From an uncultured Coriobacteriaceae bacterium (GTDB lineage Bacteria; Actinomycetota; Coriobacteriia; Coriobacteriales; Atopobiaceae): DNA of 51,151 nucleotides. Within the stretch, counting starts at the first letter, position 1, and each line of letters begins with the position of its first letter. A program made the translations under genes and the position numbers. Where the stretch lies: NCBI GenBank assembly GCA_947426865.1, contig CANEFS010000005.1:1-51151 (forward strand), given 5' to 3'. Shown piece by piece: positions 26,401 to 34,145 of this stretch. The notes beneath the pieces were generated by a model, which was given only the letters and a program-made list of their open reading frames with translations, was not told the DNA's origin and made no database searches.

Positions 26401-27018
26401 TTCCAGGGGACGCAGGCGGCGCTTCAATTCGCGGTTGATAATTTTTGCGCGAGCTACATGCTCGTCCATGCACGCCAGTTTTCTCTCCGCGCGCTTTTTA
26501 CGGCGACGATGCTTTGCGATACCTGCAGCTTCTTCAACAAGTTCGCGGCGCTCCTCTGGCCGGTTCGACAAAACCGCGTCAAGCTTTCCCTGGGAGATGA
26601 TAGAGGAGGTTTCGCGACCCAAACCCGAATCGTGCAGAATTTCCGTGATATCCAGAAGGCGCGACGGGGCGCCGTTGATGTAGTATTCCGACTCGCCCGT
26701 GCGATACATGCGGCGGGTGATAGCAATCTCGGCAAAATCAAGCGGCAGCGTTCCATCTTCGTTGGAAAGTACGAGCGTGACCTCCGCCACCGAGACGCTT
26801 TTTCGCTCGGCAGATCCCGAGAAAATCACGTCCTCCATGGCCTGTCCACGCAGCTGCTTGGCGCTTTGCTCGCCGAGAACCCAAAGGATAGCGTCGGCAA
26901 CGTTGGACTTGCCGGAGCCGTTAGGTCCCACAACAACGTTTAAGCCATCCTGAAAAATCATCGGGGTTTTGTCGGCAAACGATTTGAACCCCTTGAGTGT
27001 TAAAGACTTTAAATACAA
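23437..27018 (-). CDS. smc: Chromosome segregation protein SMC
   Basis: A 1193-residue condensin ATPase that organises and compacts the chromosome. The N-terminal head has VGPNGSGKSNVADAI (about 33-47). Two long coiled coils (about 170-510 and 670-1030) surround a hinge near 515-665. The C-terminal head has the signature SGGEKSLTALA (from about 1095) with Met in place of the usual preceding Leu, and Walker B VFDEVEAALDD. Start is TTG (27016-27018), supported by AGGA 6 bases upstream; the conserved MYLKSLTLKGFKSFA begins there. It follows rnc by 87 bp and is 12 bp from ftsY. scpA and scpB are not in the window. Confidence 0.97.
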   Translation of the reverse strand: MYLKSLTLKGFKSFADKTPMIFQDGLNVVVGPNGSGKSNVADAILWVLGEQSAKQLRGQAMEDVIFSGSAERKSVSVAEVTLVLSNEDGTLPLDFAEIAITRRMYRTGESEYYINGAPSRLLDITEILHDSGLGRETSSIISQGKLDAVLSNRPEERRELVEEAAGIAKHRRRKKRAERKLACMDEHVARAKIINRELKRRLRPLEDQVGKAQTFKELEAERISLSTEIAVDDVRRLQTRYNDLMVKKQEVEAQVSLREFEEKEKREHLEKLQTMLEKRGLYVGDISEQRRRVGALETKVEATLSLLAEKERSLTERISSAASQMANVSEQLRANKRRMADFERTLEEARAVTRKETANVAAYKPKTEEIQTSLAELDGNITKWQSKKMQLAKETDEALLAHTKLEHEIQSQELQGGIWVKKVASLKEEISSLEASLKESTSKLSAEKAAQEKAEKSLADTEETLRKVQDELSSERKNLSQLQKDVLSQRAEKGALEDLLSEVDSAETPEPIKLAKDKKTLLSSVAQFIAFPKELEGVAEALLGHFVQAQVVASASDLKAVVSQMASDYRDFKGTFIAEGEKAAEAPQVNEASKKAGVTPFAKAYEQALENEGTAPEKTSVSLVKRLFGNVVLVETNDEVLSLSACFPQLTIASKEGLVAFSNGVVSLGLMRSEEGSSLAQSRRLRELNSSLPKAEKELEKLAGHIDQLVSQESDTKKTLDALHQEFLEKTSAVNFATQEAEHQEKQKQDLQGELETIEASQKKAIEEGEAKQKQLSEYQEKMEGARAEQTKLDEEIENATAKRTDLRQAEIDYLRHLNEAKLSLEAAEERISRIEKEKEEFASFKDSSATLTQNLRETQTRLKIQKDRIPAAQVQLKKLLELVGTWVAKLQDSATLAASDSEELRQTIEDARAEAEKAREAHTKAVADQNKLEIEEGKIEVQVSGAVEALKEVASISVDEALLFEPIQNREEKASRLAEVKAALVSLGPVNQVALEEYDDLKERAAFYENQLEDLKLARRALAKITKTIDARMRGAFEETYAEVNKHFAETFALFFPGGKAHLELSDPENLEETGIEIVAQPKGKRIPKIALMSGGEKSLTALAFLFAIYQTHTVPFYVFDEVEAALDDANLDKFLNAVMMLKKDTQLIVISHQRRTMEAADVLYGVSMQSDGISKVVSQKLDEYEKKFLEA

Positions 27019-27105
27019 ACGTTCCTACCTTGTTTTTTGGCCAAAATACAGAGACGTTTATTTTAGCGCTTTTGCAGGAGTTTTTCAGCGTTTTACTGCA
27101 GGAAT

Positions 27106-27828
27106 TTAGCGAGTTTTCAGCTCTTGTAAGGCTTTCTCGGCAGCGGCGCGCTCCGCCTTCTTTTTTGACGTGCCTTCGCCTTGAGCTATGACTTTCTCGC
27201 CGATAAGAACCTCGAAGACGAACGTGGGCGTGTGGGCAGGGCCTTCTCTCTGAAGCATGCGATACACAGGGGTTTCTCCGAACTCTTTCTGAACGAGTTC
27301 TTGCAGCCTTGATTTGGGATCTTTGAGCTCTGAAAGATCTACGTTTTTGATTTGGTTCGCAAAAAGATTTTTTATAAACCGAGAAGCCACGGCGATGCCC
27401 CCATCCAAATAGAGGGCGCCAAAAATGGCCTCAAGCACGTTTTCCAAAGCCGCTTCTAGTCCGCGGCTATTGGATTGCCGCTCACTTTTTCCCAGAACGA
27501 TATAGTCTTGAAGCCCTAGTTCAGAGGCGATGCGCGAAAGATTTTCGCCGGATACAAGCGCCACTTTGATGCGGGTCAACCTTCCTTCATCAGCCGATGG
27601 ATAGGCCTTGTAAGCTTCCAGGGCGATAACGGCGCCCAGGATTGCGTCTCCCAAAAATTCCAAGCGCTCATACGACTCCGTGTCCCTTTTTTCCTCGACG
27701 GAAGAAGGGTGCGTCAGAGCACGAGCTAAAAGCGACGGGTCAGAAAATGTGTAGGAGAGTATTTCTTCTACGTGAGCAACAAATTTTTCCCTCAGCTTTT
27801 CGATTTTTTCTGTCGCTGAGTTTTCCAC
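27106..27828 (-). CDS. rnc: Ribonuclease III
   Basis: A 240-residue endonuclease that cleaves double-stranded RNA, processing rRNA precursors. The RNase III signature ERLEFLGDAILG and the second acidic motif ENVLEAIFGALYLDGG are intact; a C-terminal dsRNA-binding domain runs from about 165 (PKSRLQELVQ to AEKALQEL). Start is GTG (27826-27828) without an obvious Shine-Dalgarno. The stop of acpP is only 24 bp upstream, suggesting translation by coupling. The acpP-rnc-smc-ftsY order is a common operon. Confidence 0.95.
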   Translation of the reverse strand: MENSATEKIEKLREKFVAHVEEILSYTFSDPSLLARALTHPSSVEEKRDTESYERLEFLGDAILGAVIALEAYKAYPSADEGRLTRIKVALVSGENLSRIASELGLQDYIVLGKSERQSNSRGLEAALENVLEAIFGALYLDGGIAVASRFIKNLFANQIKNVDLSELKDPKSRLQELVQKEFGETPVYRMLQREGPAHTPTFVFEVLIGEKVIAQGEGTSKKKAERAAAEKALQELKTR

Positions 27829-27852
27829 GAGTAGAGTTTCTCGTTATTCTCT

Positions 27853-28095
27853 TTACTTATTCAGAGCAGCCAAAATGGCGTCAACAGCATCACCAACGGA
27901 GGTGATACTTTTCAGATCCTCATCTTCGATGGTGGTGTCAAACGTATCTTCCATGTCGGAAATAAGCTCAATGAGGTCGAGAGAATCAGCTGCTAATTCC
28001 TCAAACGTTGTCGCTTCTGTAATCTCTGCGACGTCCTTGTTCATTAAATCGGCAACCGCTTCTTGCACCTTATTGAAAACTTCTTCTCTTTCCAT
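27853..28095 (-). CDS. acpP: Acyl carrier protein
   Basis: An 80-residue acidic carrier that holds growing fatty acyl chains on a phosphopantetheine arm in type II fatty acid synthesis. The attachment Ser38 sits in ADSLDLIEL. The four-helix pattern and length are normal. AAGGA lies 7 bases before the ATG. It is between plsX, which uses acyl-ACP, and rnc, in the usual order. Confidence 0.96.
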   Translation of the reverse strand: MEREEVFNKVQEAVADLMNKDVAEITEATTFEELAADSLDLIELISDMEDTFDTTIEDEDLKSITSVGDAVDAILAALNK

Positions 28096-28170
28096 GCTGC
28101 GTCCTTTCCTGAAATTTGCAGTGACTACTTCGGCTTTTCCTAAGGGCTTGCCGAGGCAGTTCGCGAAAAG

Positions 28171-29328
28171 CTAATCTTTTTGCGCCTCGGCCTCGGTTTT
28201 TTCTTCTGCCGGCTTTTCTTCAACGACAGGCATACGAATGGGTTTCGGCCCCTCAACGGGAGGCTCCATCCCGTTCAGTTCTTTCTCGACACTGTCGCAA
28301 AGGCCCTTCTCGACCATTTCAGCGGCGGAAAGAATACCGTTGCAAACCGCCTTCGCGCTCGTCTTGCCATGTCCTATGAGCACGGGATTTTTAAGGCCTA
28401 ACAAAACCGCTCCCCCATAAGCCTCGCCCGACAAATCGAAGCCGATTTTTTTCAGGCGACCCTTGATTAAAAGAAGACCAAGCGCACGCAGCGGAGCCGC
28501 CCCAAGACCAGCTTTTAAGAAGTTGGCCACGTATTTCACAGCGCCCTCCATCGATTTCAGGGCCACATTGCCCAAAAATCCCGAGGCCACAATAACGTCG
28601 TAATTTCCCAGTAAAAGATCGTTGCCCTCGGCATTTCCTGCGAATGAATAGGGAGCTTTTTTAGCAGCGGCACTCAGCGCTTGAAAAGCTTCCAGCGAAT
28701 GCTCGGAGCCCTTTGAGTCCTCAGAACCGTTCGACAGAAGACCCACTTTGCAAACCTTATCTTCGACAACCGTGTGATAAAACGATACGCCCATAGACGC
28801 CAGTTGTGGATAGAGCTCAGGGCGCAAATCAGCGTTGGCGCCAAGGTCCAAAAATACCGTTTTGTGTTTGTCTCTTCCCGGCAAAACAGCGCCAAGAGCT
28901 GGGCGTTTAACGCCCTTCGTGCGACCGACGTTAAGGGTTGCCGCCGTTAAGACAGCACCTGTCGATCCTGCCGAGAAAAACGCATCCGCCTTGCCTTCCT
29001 TCACCGCCTTGCAGCCTTTTACGATGGAGGAATCTCTTTTGGTGCGCACCGCTTCTGCAGGATGCTCATCCATATCAATGTTTTGGCTGCAAGGAAGAGG
29101 AAGAGCATTTTCATACTCGGCGCACAGAGGCTCGATGATGTCTTCATCGCCGGCAATCAATACCTTCAAATTGTTTTTAGCGTGGAGAGCTCTAAAGATT
29201 CCTTCCAAAACAGGCTCTGGACCAAAGTCTCCACCCATCGCATCAACGCAAACGGTAACTGGTTTCTCGTTTGAAAGGAGTTTTTTCTCGACCTTTTTTC
29301 TTTTGGCAATCTCTGTAACCTTATTCAC
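28171..29328 (-). CDS. plsX: Phosphate acyltransferase PlsX
   Basis: Converts acyl-ACP to acyl-phosphate, the acyl donor used by PlsY in phospholipid synthesis; a peripheral membrane enzyme. The family motif VCVDAMGGDFGPEPVLEG starts near residue 27, preceded by a Lys-rich N-terminal extension. At 385 residues it is about 50 longer than typical because of this and a C-terminal Pro/Glu/Lys-rich tail (from MEPPVEGPKP). Start is GTG with AAGGAG 6 bases upstream. A hairpin followed by T residues lies between rpmF and this gene, so its expression may be attenuated relative to rpmF. acpP follows after 75 bp. Confidence 0.95.
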   Translation of the reverse strand: MNKVTEIAKRKKVEKKLLSNEKPVTVCVDAMGGDFGPEPVLEGIFRALHAKNNLKVLIAGDEDIIEPLCAEYENALPLPCSQNIDMDEHPAEAVRTKRDSSIVKGCKAVKEGKADAFFSAGSTGAVLTAATLNVGRTKGVKRPALGAVLPGRDKHKTVFLDLGANADLRPELYPQLASMGVSFYHTVVEDKVCKVGLLSNGSEDSKGSEHSLEAFQALSAAAKKAPYSFAGNAEGNDLLLGNYDVIVASGFLGNVALKSMEGAVKYVANFLKAGLGAAPLRALGLLLIKGRLKKIGFDLSGEAYGGAVLLGLKNPVLIGHGKTSAKAVCNGILSAAEMVEKGLCDSVEKELNGMEPPVEGPKPIRMPVVEEKPAEEKTEAEAQKD

Positions 29329-29353
29329 AAATTCTCCTTTTTATCTCCACATA

Positions 29354-29380
29354 GAAAAAGCCGCACGAACTGCGGCTTTA
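29354..29380 (-). terminator. Terminator or attenuator between rpmF and plsX
   Basis: On the minus strand a perfect 8-bp stem (AAAGCCGC pairing with GCGGCTTT, arms 29372-29379 and 29357-29364, 7-base loop) continues into a run of five T. Only about 25 bases separate it from the plsX start codon, too few for a complete promoter, so it probably acts as a partial terminator. Confidence 0.7.
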
Positions 29381-29399
29381 ACGTATCTTTTGAAAAGTT

Positions 29400-29579
29400 T
29401 TACTCCGCAGAGACAACTTCGCGGTCGCGGTAGTAACCACAACTGGGGCACACGTGATGCGGAAGCTTAACCGCGCCGCAGTGAGGGCACGTTGATTTTG
29501 CGGGGCTCTCAAGCACGGAATTTGCAGTGCGTCTTCTGTGAGTAGCTCCGCGGCCTTTTTTCTGTTTAGGTACTGCCAT
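29400..29579 (-). CDS. rpmF: 50S ribosomal protein L32
   Basis: A 59-residue ribosomal protein starting MAVPKQKKGRGATHRRR, with a zinc-binding site formed by C31-x2-C34 and C44-x2-C47 (the C+ form). The ATG at 29577-29579 has AGGAG at 8 bases; an upstream in-frame start is not needed. It stands between the DUF177 gene and plsX, the conserved bacterial yceD-rpmF-plsX order. A zinc-free L32 paralogue, if present, is not in this window. Confidence 0.97.
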   Translation of the reverse strand: MAVPKQKKGRGATHRRRTANSVLESPAKSTCPHCGAVKLPHHVCPSCGYYRDREVVSAE

Positions 29580-29675
29580 GTCTATCACTCCTATTGAGAA
29601 GAAAATCGCTCCCACGCAGGGAAGCCTTTTTTCATTCCTTTTTCGCGGCTTATTCTATCTTTTTTTCGGCTCTCT

Positions 29676-29684
29676 ATAATAGCA
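29676..29684 (-). promoter_or_regulatory. Candidate extended -10 promoter of rpmF
   Basis: On the minus strand TGC-TATTAT (extended -10) lies about 100 bases upstream of the rpmF start codon, in the 235-bp spacer after the DUF177 gene. No good -35 accompanies it. It would let rpmF be transcribed separately. Confidence 0.4.
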
Positions 29685-29814
29685 CGGAATAACGCTGGTA
29701 AAAAGAGGAATTAGCTAAGTTTAGCCTTCAGGGTCTCTCGAAGGGGCAAAATATTTCCTTGTTGCATTAGTTGTGAGAATCAAGCTTCAGGGCCTCTCTG
29801 GCCCTCTCAAACCC

Positions 29815-30393
29815 TCAGTCCTCTTGATCCTCAAGGCCATTAAGCTCTTTCAACTTGGCAAACGGATTCAGCTCAGGATCTTTAAATGCTTTCTCGTCGC
29901 AGTCGCACTTCTCGAAATTGAGATTAGCACCACAATGCGGACAAAGACCCTTGCAGTCCGTTTTACAAAGCAAAACGAAGGGTGTCTCGCCATAAATGCC
30001 CGCGATAAGGGCATCGGTCAGATCGATTTTTCCTTCTTTCGAGACGAACTCGTACTCGGCCTCCTCGCCTTCTTCGTCGTCTCCCGGATAAGCAGCTGAG
30101 GCTTCCCCGTCATCAAAGCGGAAATATTCTTCAATCTCTGAGGAAATATCAAAGTTGGCTTCTTCAAGGCAGCGGTCGCAAACTCCTCTGGCCCGACCTC
30201 GCAAAATACCGGTTACGAGAATGCCCTCCCCCGTGTTGGTGAGAAGCAAATCGTAGTCGAAACCGTCTTTTACTTGAAACTCGCGGTCCCCTAAAGAATA
30301 AGAAGAAACGTCTGCGTGACCTTTAACGGGGAAAGTATCACCGACGTTTCTCAGATGATCTTGTATGAGAACTTCAACTGGATCGATGTCCAT
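29815..30393 (-). CDS. DUF177 (YceD-family) protein with zinc-type cysteine pairs
   Basis: A 192-residue member of the YceD/DUF177 family, which in many bacteria is encoded immediately upstream of rpmF and is linked to 23S rRNA accumulation. The core cysteine pair is GVCDRCLEE (near 71-76). A C-terminal Cys-rich segment CKTDCKGLCPHCGANLNFEKCDC follows, probably a metal site. An acidic stretch (DDEEGEEAEYE) separates the two. The start ATG has only a weak ribosome-binding site (GGTTAAG). It lies 83 bp after the SepIVA-like gene. Confidence 0.85.
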   Translation of the reverse strand: MDIDPVEVLIQDHLRNVGDTFPVKGHADVSSYSLGDREFQVKDGFDYDLLLTNTGEGILVTGILRGRARGVCDRCLEEANFDISSEIEEYFRFDDGEASAAYPGDDEEGEEAEYEFVSKEGKIDLTDALIAGIYGETPFVLLCKTDCKGLCPHCGANLNFEKCDCDEKAFKDPELNPFAKLKELNGLEDQED

Positions 30394-30476
30394 AATGCTT
30401 AACCAGTCTGTCTAAAACATACCGCGCGACCAACCCGGCGGCCGCCCGGCAAGTTTCAACAAATTTTTAAACTCGC

Positions 30477-30983
30477 TTACCAGCCCTGATTTTGAGATGC
30501 GCCAACACCGGGCCCTTCAGAGACGTTCTCAGTGATGGTTTGGCGGGTGCGCGTCACTTGGCTGACGATGGACTTCAAATTGTCCTCAAGGTGGGTGAGA
30601 ACATCCTCAGCGTATTCCTCGGCGTTATAGCGCGTGTCGCGCTCGTACTGCTGAGCTGCATCGCGGATGTCTTGTGCTTGAGACTGGGCAAGGCGCACAA
30701 CCTCTTGGTCGCTCGCCAAAATCATGGCTTGTTGCTGTGCGTCAGCAATAATGGAATCAGCCTGTTGCTGCGCGTGCGCCAAGATTTCGTTTTGCTCACG
30801 AAGAATGCGGCGAGCAGCTTGGAACTCCTCAGGGAACCGATCGCGAATCTCGTCGAGAATGGCGTAAAGCTCCTGTGAGTCAACTACCTTTTTCTGACCA
30901 CCGCCTAGGGGTGCTGACTTCGATTGCTCAATCGCCTCTTCAAGATCGGCCAATAAATTTTCAATTTCTTCGCCCGGCTGCAT
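30477..30983 (-). CDS. SepIVA/DivIVA-like coiled-coil protein
   Basis: A 168-residue, mostly coiled-coil protein rich in Gln, Ala and Glu (helix from about 40 to 150: FPEEFQAARRILREQNEILAH, then repeated AQQQAD/AQQQAM blocks). It resembles the actinobacterial septum-associated protein SepIVA, and synteny supports this: in mycobacteria sepIVA also precedes a DUF177 gene and rnc. Its role there is in cell-envelope growth at the septum. The ATG at 30981-30983 is chosen because AAAGGAG lies 7 bases upstream; the open frame extends 23 codons further without support. A plausible promoter lies 57 bases upstream. Confidence 0.75.
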   Translation of the reverse strand: MQPGEEIENLLADLEEAIEQSKSAPLGGGQKKVVDSQELYAILDEIRDRFPEEFQAARRILREQNEILAHAQQQADSIIADAQQQAMILASDQEVVRLAQSQAQDIRDAAQQYERDTRYNAEEYAEDVLTHLEDNLKSIVSQVTRTRQTITENVSEGPGVGASQNQGW

Positions 30984-31039
30984 GAGGGCTCCTTTCAAAC
31001 TTGCGTATTGAATGAAAATCGATACCTTACCAAGAAACC

Positions 31040-31068
31040 AAAATACACACACCTTGAAATAATAGCAA
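31040..31068 (-). promoter_or_regulatory. Candidate promoter of the SepIVA-like gene operon
   Basis: On the minus strand TTGCTA (31063-31068) and TATTTT (31040-31045) are separated by exactly 17 bp, giving a leader of about 50 bases before a strong ribosome-binding site. It could be the head promoter of the long housekeeping operon. Confidence 0.45.
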
Positions 31069-31153
31069 TTATTCCGAGAATGTTAAAGGCTCGTTCGCAT
31101 TTTCTTCGACGCACCCAACCCAGCGGCCAGACCCTGCCGAATTCAGCTTCCAA

Positions 31154-31897
31154 CTATGAAACTTCTGTCCCAATGCGGTTGCGGCGCACTTTAAGCGCAG
31201 CAATCCGGTCCATCTCTTTCTTGGCTAGCGTTTTTCCCTTCACGGTGAGACGGAACTGCTCATTTTCCATCGAAGCTCTTCTCGGCGAGTCCTTTTCGCC
31301 TGACAATGAAAGCTTCCTTGCGCCTGTGCCTCCCGAGGAAGAAGTGGCAATCTCTTCTGCCAGCAACTTCTTGAAAACATTTCTTGTCGTGGGCAAAGAA
31401 AGCGCCAATGCCCGTGAAATTTGAAACACAGAGGCATTCGATTTATGCATCGCACCAAGTGCAAGGACAACCAGATCCTTGTTTGAGAGATTTTGCGACC
31501 CGACCGCATCGGCATACTTTGTCATGCGCTCAGGCGCGGAGCAATAAAGCGGAAAACTGGGGCTCGTTTGTTCGGAAAGCAACTTGCCCATATAATCCAA
31601 TTTCTCCTGTCCGGCTTCCTCGACAAAACAGGTTTTGAGGCGTTTGTCTTCGTCTGCCTCAATGCAGCGCAAGAGCCCAGACTTTTCGAGAAAAGAAACG
31701 CGCTGCGTCACCGTTGCCTTTGAAACTCCCTGGTAGTCAGCGAGTTCTGAAAGACTAGGTGGGCGCTTAGCTTCCTTAACATGAGCAAGAAGCGCGTACT
31801 CCTCAAAAGAGAGGCGCTTCTCAGCCTTCGCTTGAGGAAGAAGTTCCTTGGCACGATTGAAAAACACGCGGACGGCGAGAAACTCATGAACATCCAT
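31154..31897 (-). CDS. MarR-like regulator with two winged-helix domains
   Basis: A 247-residue cytoplasmic DNA-binding protein. The N-terminal half is a MarR-type winged helix (LSFEEYALLAHVKE, then LSELADYQGVSKATVTQRVSFLEKSGLLRCIEADEDKRLKTCFV). The C-terminal half looks like a second winged helix: VFQISRALALSLPTTRNV is a helix-turn-helix, with a Ser/Gly-rich wing and FRLTVKGKTLAKKE. Ordinary MarR proteins are about 150 residues with one such domain, so this may bind as a pseudo-dimer. The ATG at 31895-31897 has AGGTGG at 8 bases. Target and ligand are unknown. It follows argS after 130 bp that is mostly a tandem repeat. Confidence 0.75.
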   Translation of the reverse strand: MDVHEFLAVRVFFNRAKELLPQAKAEKRLSFEEYALLAHVKEAKRPPSLSELADYQGVSKATVTQRVSFLEKSGLLRCIEADEDKRLKTCFVEEAGQEKLDYMGKLLSEQTSPSFPLYCSAPERMTKYADAVGSQNLSNKDLVVLALGAMHKSNASVFQISRALALSLPTTRNVFKKLLAEEIATSSSGGTGARKLSLSGEKDSPRRASMENEQFRLTVKGKTLAKKEMDRIAALKVRRNRIGTEVS

Positions 31898-31934
31898 CGC
31901 AGCCACCTCGCTCTCTCAATCTCAATAAGCTTTA

Positions 31935-32030
31935 CAAAACGCCTTTGGAAACGTCGGTGAAACCGTTTCTGAAAACGTTTCTGGAAACGTCTTTCAAAAC
32001 GCCTTCGAAAGCGCTTCGCAAAATGCCCTA
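31935..32030. repeat. Eight-copy degenerate 12-bp tandem array at the 3' end of argS
   Basis: Eight 12-base units run without gaps from 31935 to 32030, with consensus close to GAAAACGTTTTC/ CAAAACGCCTTC. The right-most unit contains the argS stop codon (32028-32030), so the array begins at the end of the gene and fills most of the spacer to the MarR-like gene. Confidence 0.85.
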
Positions 32031-33869
32031 CATCTTCTCCGGAGCAGAGACACCAATCAGAGAAAGAGCGTTTTTAAGGGTGATGCGAACGGCGTCGCAT
32101 GCAGCAAGACGCGCCTTGGAGATGGCCTCATCTACCGGCTTGTTTTCACGGGGAAGAATGGGGCATTCGGTATAGAAGTGGTGAAAGTCCGAGGCAAGCG
32201 ATTGGACGTAGTGCGTAATGCGGAAGGGTGCGCGGTCACGCGCGCAACCGGCCACAAGCTCAGGGAACTCCGACAAGCGGCGAGCGAGTTGCACCTCGGA
32301 AGGCTCAACTAAAAGCGAAAGGTCGGGGTTTTCGCCCATCGCTTTTCTGGCCACGGCATCCATCCCCTTAGCCTGCGCTTCTTCTAGCGTGACGCTCGCG
32401 GCTTTTCTCAAAATAGAGCAAATGCGCGCGTGGGCGTACTGCACGTAGAAAACGGGATTCGAGCTTTCCTGCTTCATAACCTCGTCGATGTCAAAGTCGA
32501 TGGGTTGGGTGGAAGAGCGGGAGATAAGGGTGTAGCGGGTCGCGTCGGTTCCCACCTCGTCGAGAAGCTCATCGAAGCTGACCATGGTGCCGCGGCGCTT
32601 CGACATGCGAACCGGCTCTCCCCCACGAAGGAGGTTCACGAGCTGGCCGAGCACGACCTCGTATTTACCGAGATAGCCAAGGGCGTCTGCGACAGCTTGG
32701 ACGCGCTTGATGTAGCCGTGGTGGTCGGCGCCAAGAATATTGATTTCGTAATCAAAGCGGTCGAACTTGTCCCAGGTGTAGTAAACGTCGGAAGCGAAGT
32801 AGGTGTAGTCGCCGTCGGACTTGATAACAACGCGATCCTTGTCGTCGCCAAACTCGGTCGTTCTAAACCAGGTCGCCCCGTCGTCCGTCTTATAAATGAG
32901 GTCTTTTTCCTCCATCTTTGCCATAACTCTATCCAGCGGCGTTTGGCCATTTTCATCCGGCACGTAGAAAGTGCGCTCGCTTTTCCATTCATCAAAGCAG
33001 CAGTTCGCGTTGTCGCACGTCTTCTTGATTTTCTCGAGTTGGGCCGCGTAGGCCTTCTCGCGAAACGTAGAAATGGCCTCGTCGCCTTCAAGGGCAGCGA
33101 GCGCGTCTCCCTCTTGCTCGTAAAAGGCGCGAGCGATGTCGATAACGTAGTCGCCGCCGTAAGCGTTGTCCCCCAGCGCCTCATTAAAAGCCGCGGTAAA
33201 GGGGTAGTTTTCAGGGTGGGCGTCGGTCTCGTCTGCGATATAGGCTTCGCGGTCTTCGAGAAGGGCTTGGTAAGCCGCATCCAGCGTCTTGCCTTCCTTG
33301 ACGAGCTCGTTTAGTTGCTTGTAACGCTCGGCCACGCTGGCGCCAAAAATGTCCATTTGGGAACCGCGGTCGTTGATGTAGTATTCGCGCTGAACGTCGT
33401 AGCCAGCAAAATCTAAAACGTTGCAAAGGGAGTCGCCGATTGCCGCCCAGCGTCCATGCCCCACGTGGAGAGGTCCTGTGGGGTTGGCTGAAATAAATTC
33501 GACTTGGATTTTCTCGCCCTTGCCTGCGTCGGTGCGTCCGAAGTTTTTGCCTTCCTTTATAACCGTCTTGAAAATTTCATTGTTGGCGGCTGTATTGAGA
33601 TAAAAGTTGATAAATCCGGGACCTGCTACCTCGACTTTTTTTATGGAAGAGTCATCAGGCATGTGAGCGGCAATTGCCTCTGCAATTTGCTTGGGGGCGG
33701 CGTGGGCAAGCTTTGCAGAGCGAAGTGCTACGGTTGAAGTCCACTCGCCGTGTTCAGTGTCGGCGGGGCGCTCGATGCCGGTGTCGGAAATTTCGAATTC
33801 TGGCAGGTCCCCTGCGGCTTGAGCGGCAGCTATTGCACTTTTAATGAGTTCGTCAATTTTTTCAGGCAT
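32028..33869 (-). CDS. argS: Arginyl-tRNA synthetase
   Basis: A 613-residue class I synthetase charging tRNA-Arg. An N-terminal additional domain (1-115) is followed by the HIGH motif in NPTGPLHVGHGR, the class-specific YYINDRG segment, a KMSKS-like RMSKRRGTMV and a C-terminal helical anticodon-binding domain ending near SLIGVSAPEKM. Length is about 30-50 residues above average, with expansions in the catalytic domain. AAAGGA lies 7 bases before the ATG. The 276-bp upstream spacer holds the pncB terminator and a TATACT -10 candidate. Confidence 0.96.
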   Translation of the reverse strand: MPEKIDELIKSAIAAAQAAGDLPEFEISDTGIERPADTEHGEWTSTVALRSAKLAHAAPKQIAEAIAAHMPDDSSIKKVEVAGPGFINFYLNTAANNEIFKTVIKEGKNFGRTDAGKGEKIQVEFISANPTGPLHVGHGRWAAIGDSLCNVLDFAGYDVQREYYINDRGSQMDIFGASVAERYKQLNELVKEGKTLDAAYQALLEDREAYIADETDAHPENYPFTAAFNEALGDNAYGGDYVIDIARAFYEQEGDALAALEGDEAISTFREKAYAAQLEKIKKTCDNANCCFDEWKSERTFYVPDENGQTPLDRVMAKMEEKDLIYKTDDGATWFRTTEFGDDKDRVVIKSDGDYTYFASDVYYTWDKFDRFDYEINILGADHHGYIKRVQAVADALGYLGKYEVVLGQLVNLLRGGEPVRMSKRRGTMVSFDELLDEVGTDATRYTLISRSSTQPIDFDIDEVMKQESSNPVFYVQYAHARICSILRKAASVTLEEAQAKGMDAVARKAMGENPDLSLLVEPSEVQLARRLSEFPELVAGCARDRAPFRITHYVQSLASDFHHFYTECPILPRENKPVDEAISKARLAACDAVRITLKNALSLIGVSAPEKM

Positions 33870-33886
33870 TCTTTCTTCCTTTATTT

Positions 33887-33965
33887 TTATGTTCTTTCGT
33901 CTTTCGTCCTTTTGCTATTTCGTTCTTTGGCTTTTCGCCTTTTCGTCTTTCACTTTTTTCTCGTG
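33887..33965. repeat. Purine-rich degenerate 7-8 bp repeats in the argS leader
   Basis: On the minus strand the argS leader is a run of GAAAGAC, GAAAAGGC and GAAAGAAC-like blocks with a period near 8. It is almost free of pyrimidines, so it should stay unstructured. No function is known. Confidence 0.55.
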
Positions 33966-34047
33966 CATTTCTTTTTTTATATTTTTTGCGTTCTTTCGAA
34001 TCACGCCTTTAATGAAGCCTTTAGCAGGGGCTCTCATTTGGCTCTTT

Positions 34048-34053
34048 AGTATA
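34048..34053 (-). promoter_or_regulatory. Candidate -10 element of argS
   Basis: TATACT on the minus strand, 180 bases upstream of argS and directly beyond the pncB terminator. The -35 position is only A/T-rich. Position between two genes favours a promoter. Confidence 0.35.
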
Positions 34054-34065
34054 GTGCAAAAAATT

Positions 34066-34109
34066 GAAAAAAAAATAATGGCCATCGCGCAAAAAACACA
34101 ATGACCATT
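34066..34109 (-). terminator. Rho-independent terminator after pncB
   Basis: On the minus strand AATGGTCAT (34101-34109) pairs with ATGGCCATT (34077-34085) over 9 bp with one G-U, and is followed by a run of nine T. It lies about 40 bases beyond the pncB stop codon. Confidence 0.65.
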
Positions 34110-34145
34110 GCGAAACGGTATTCAAAAACGAGAAAAGCGCAGAAA

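Noticed and set aside
29789-29805. Terminator between the DUF177 gene and rpmF
   Set aside because: A 6-bp stem AGGGCC/GGCCCT exists but no T run follows on the coding strand.
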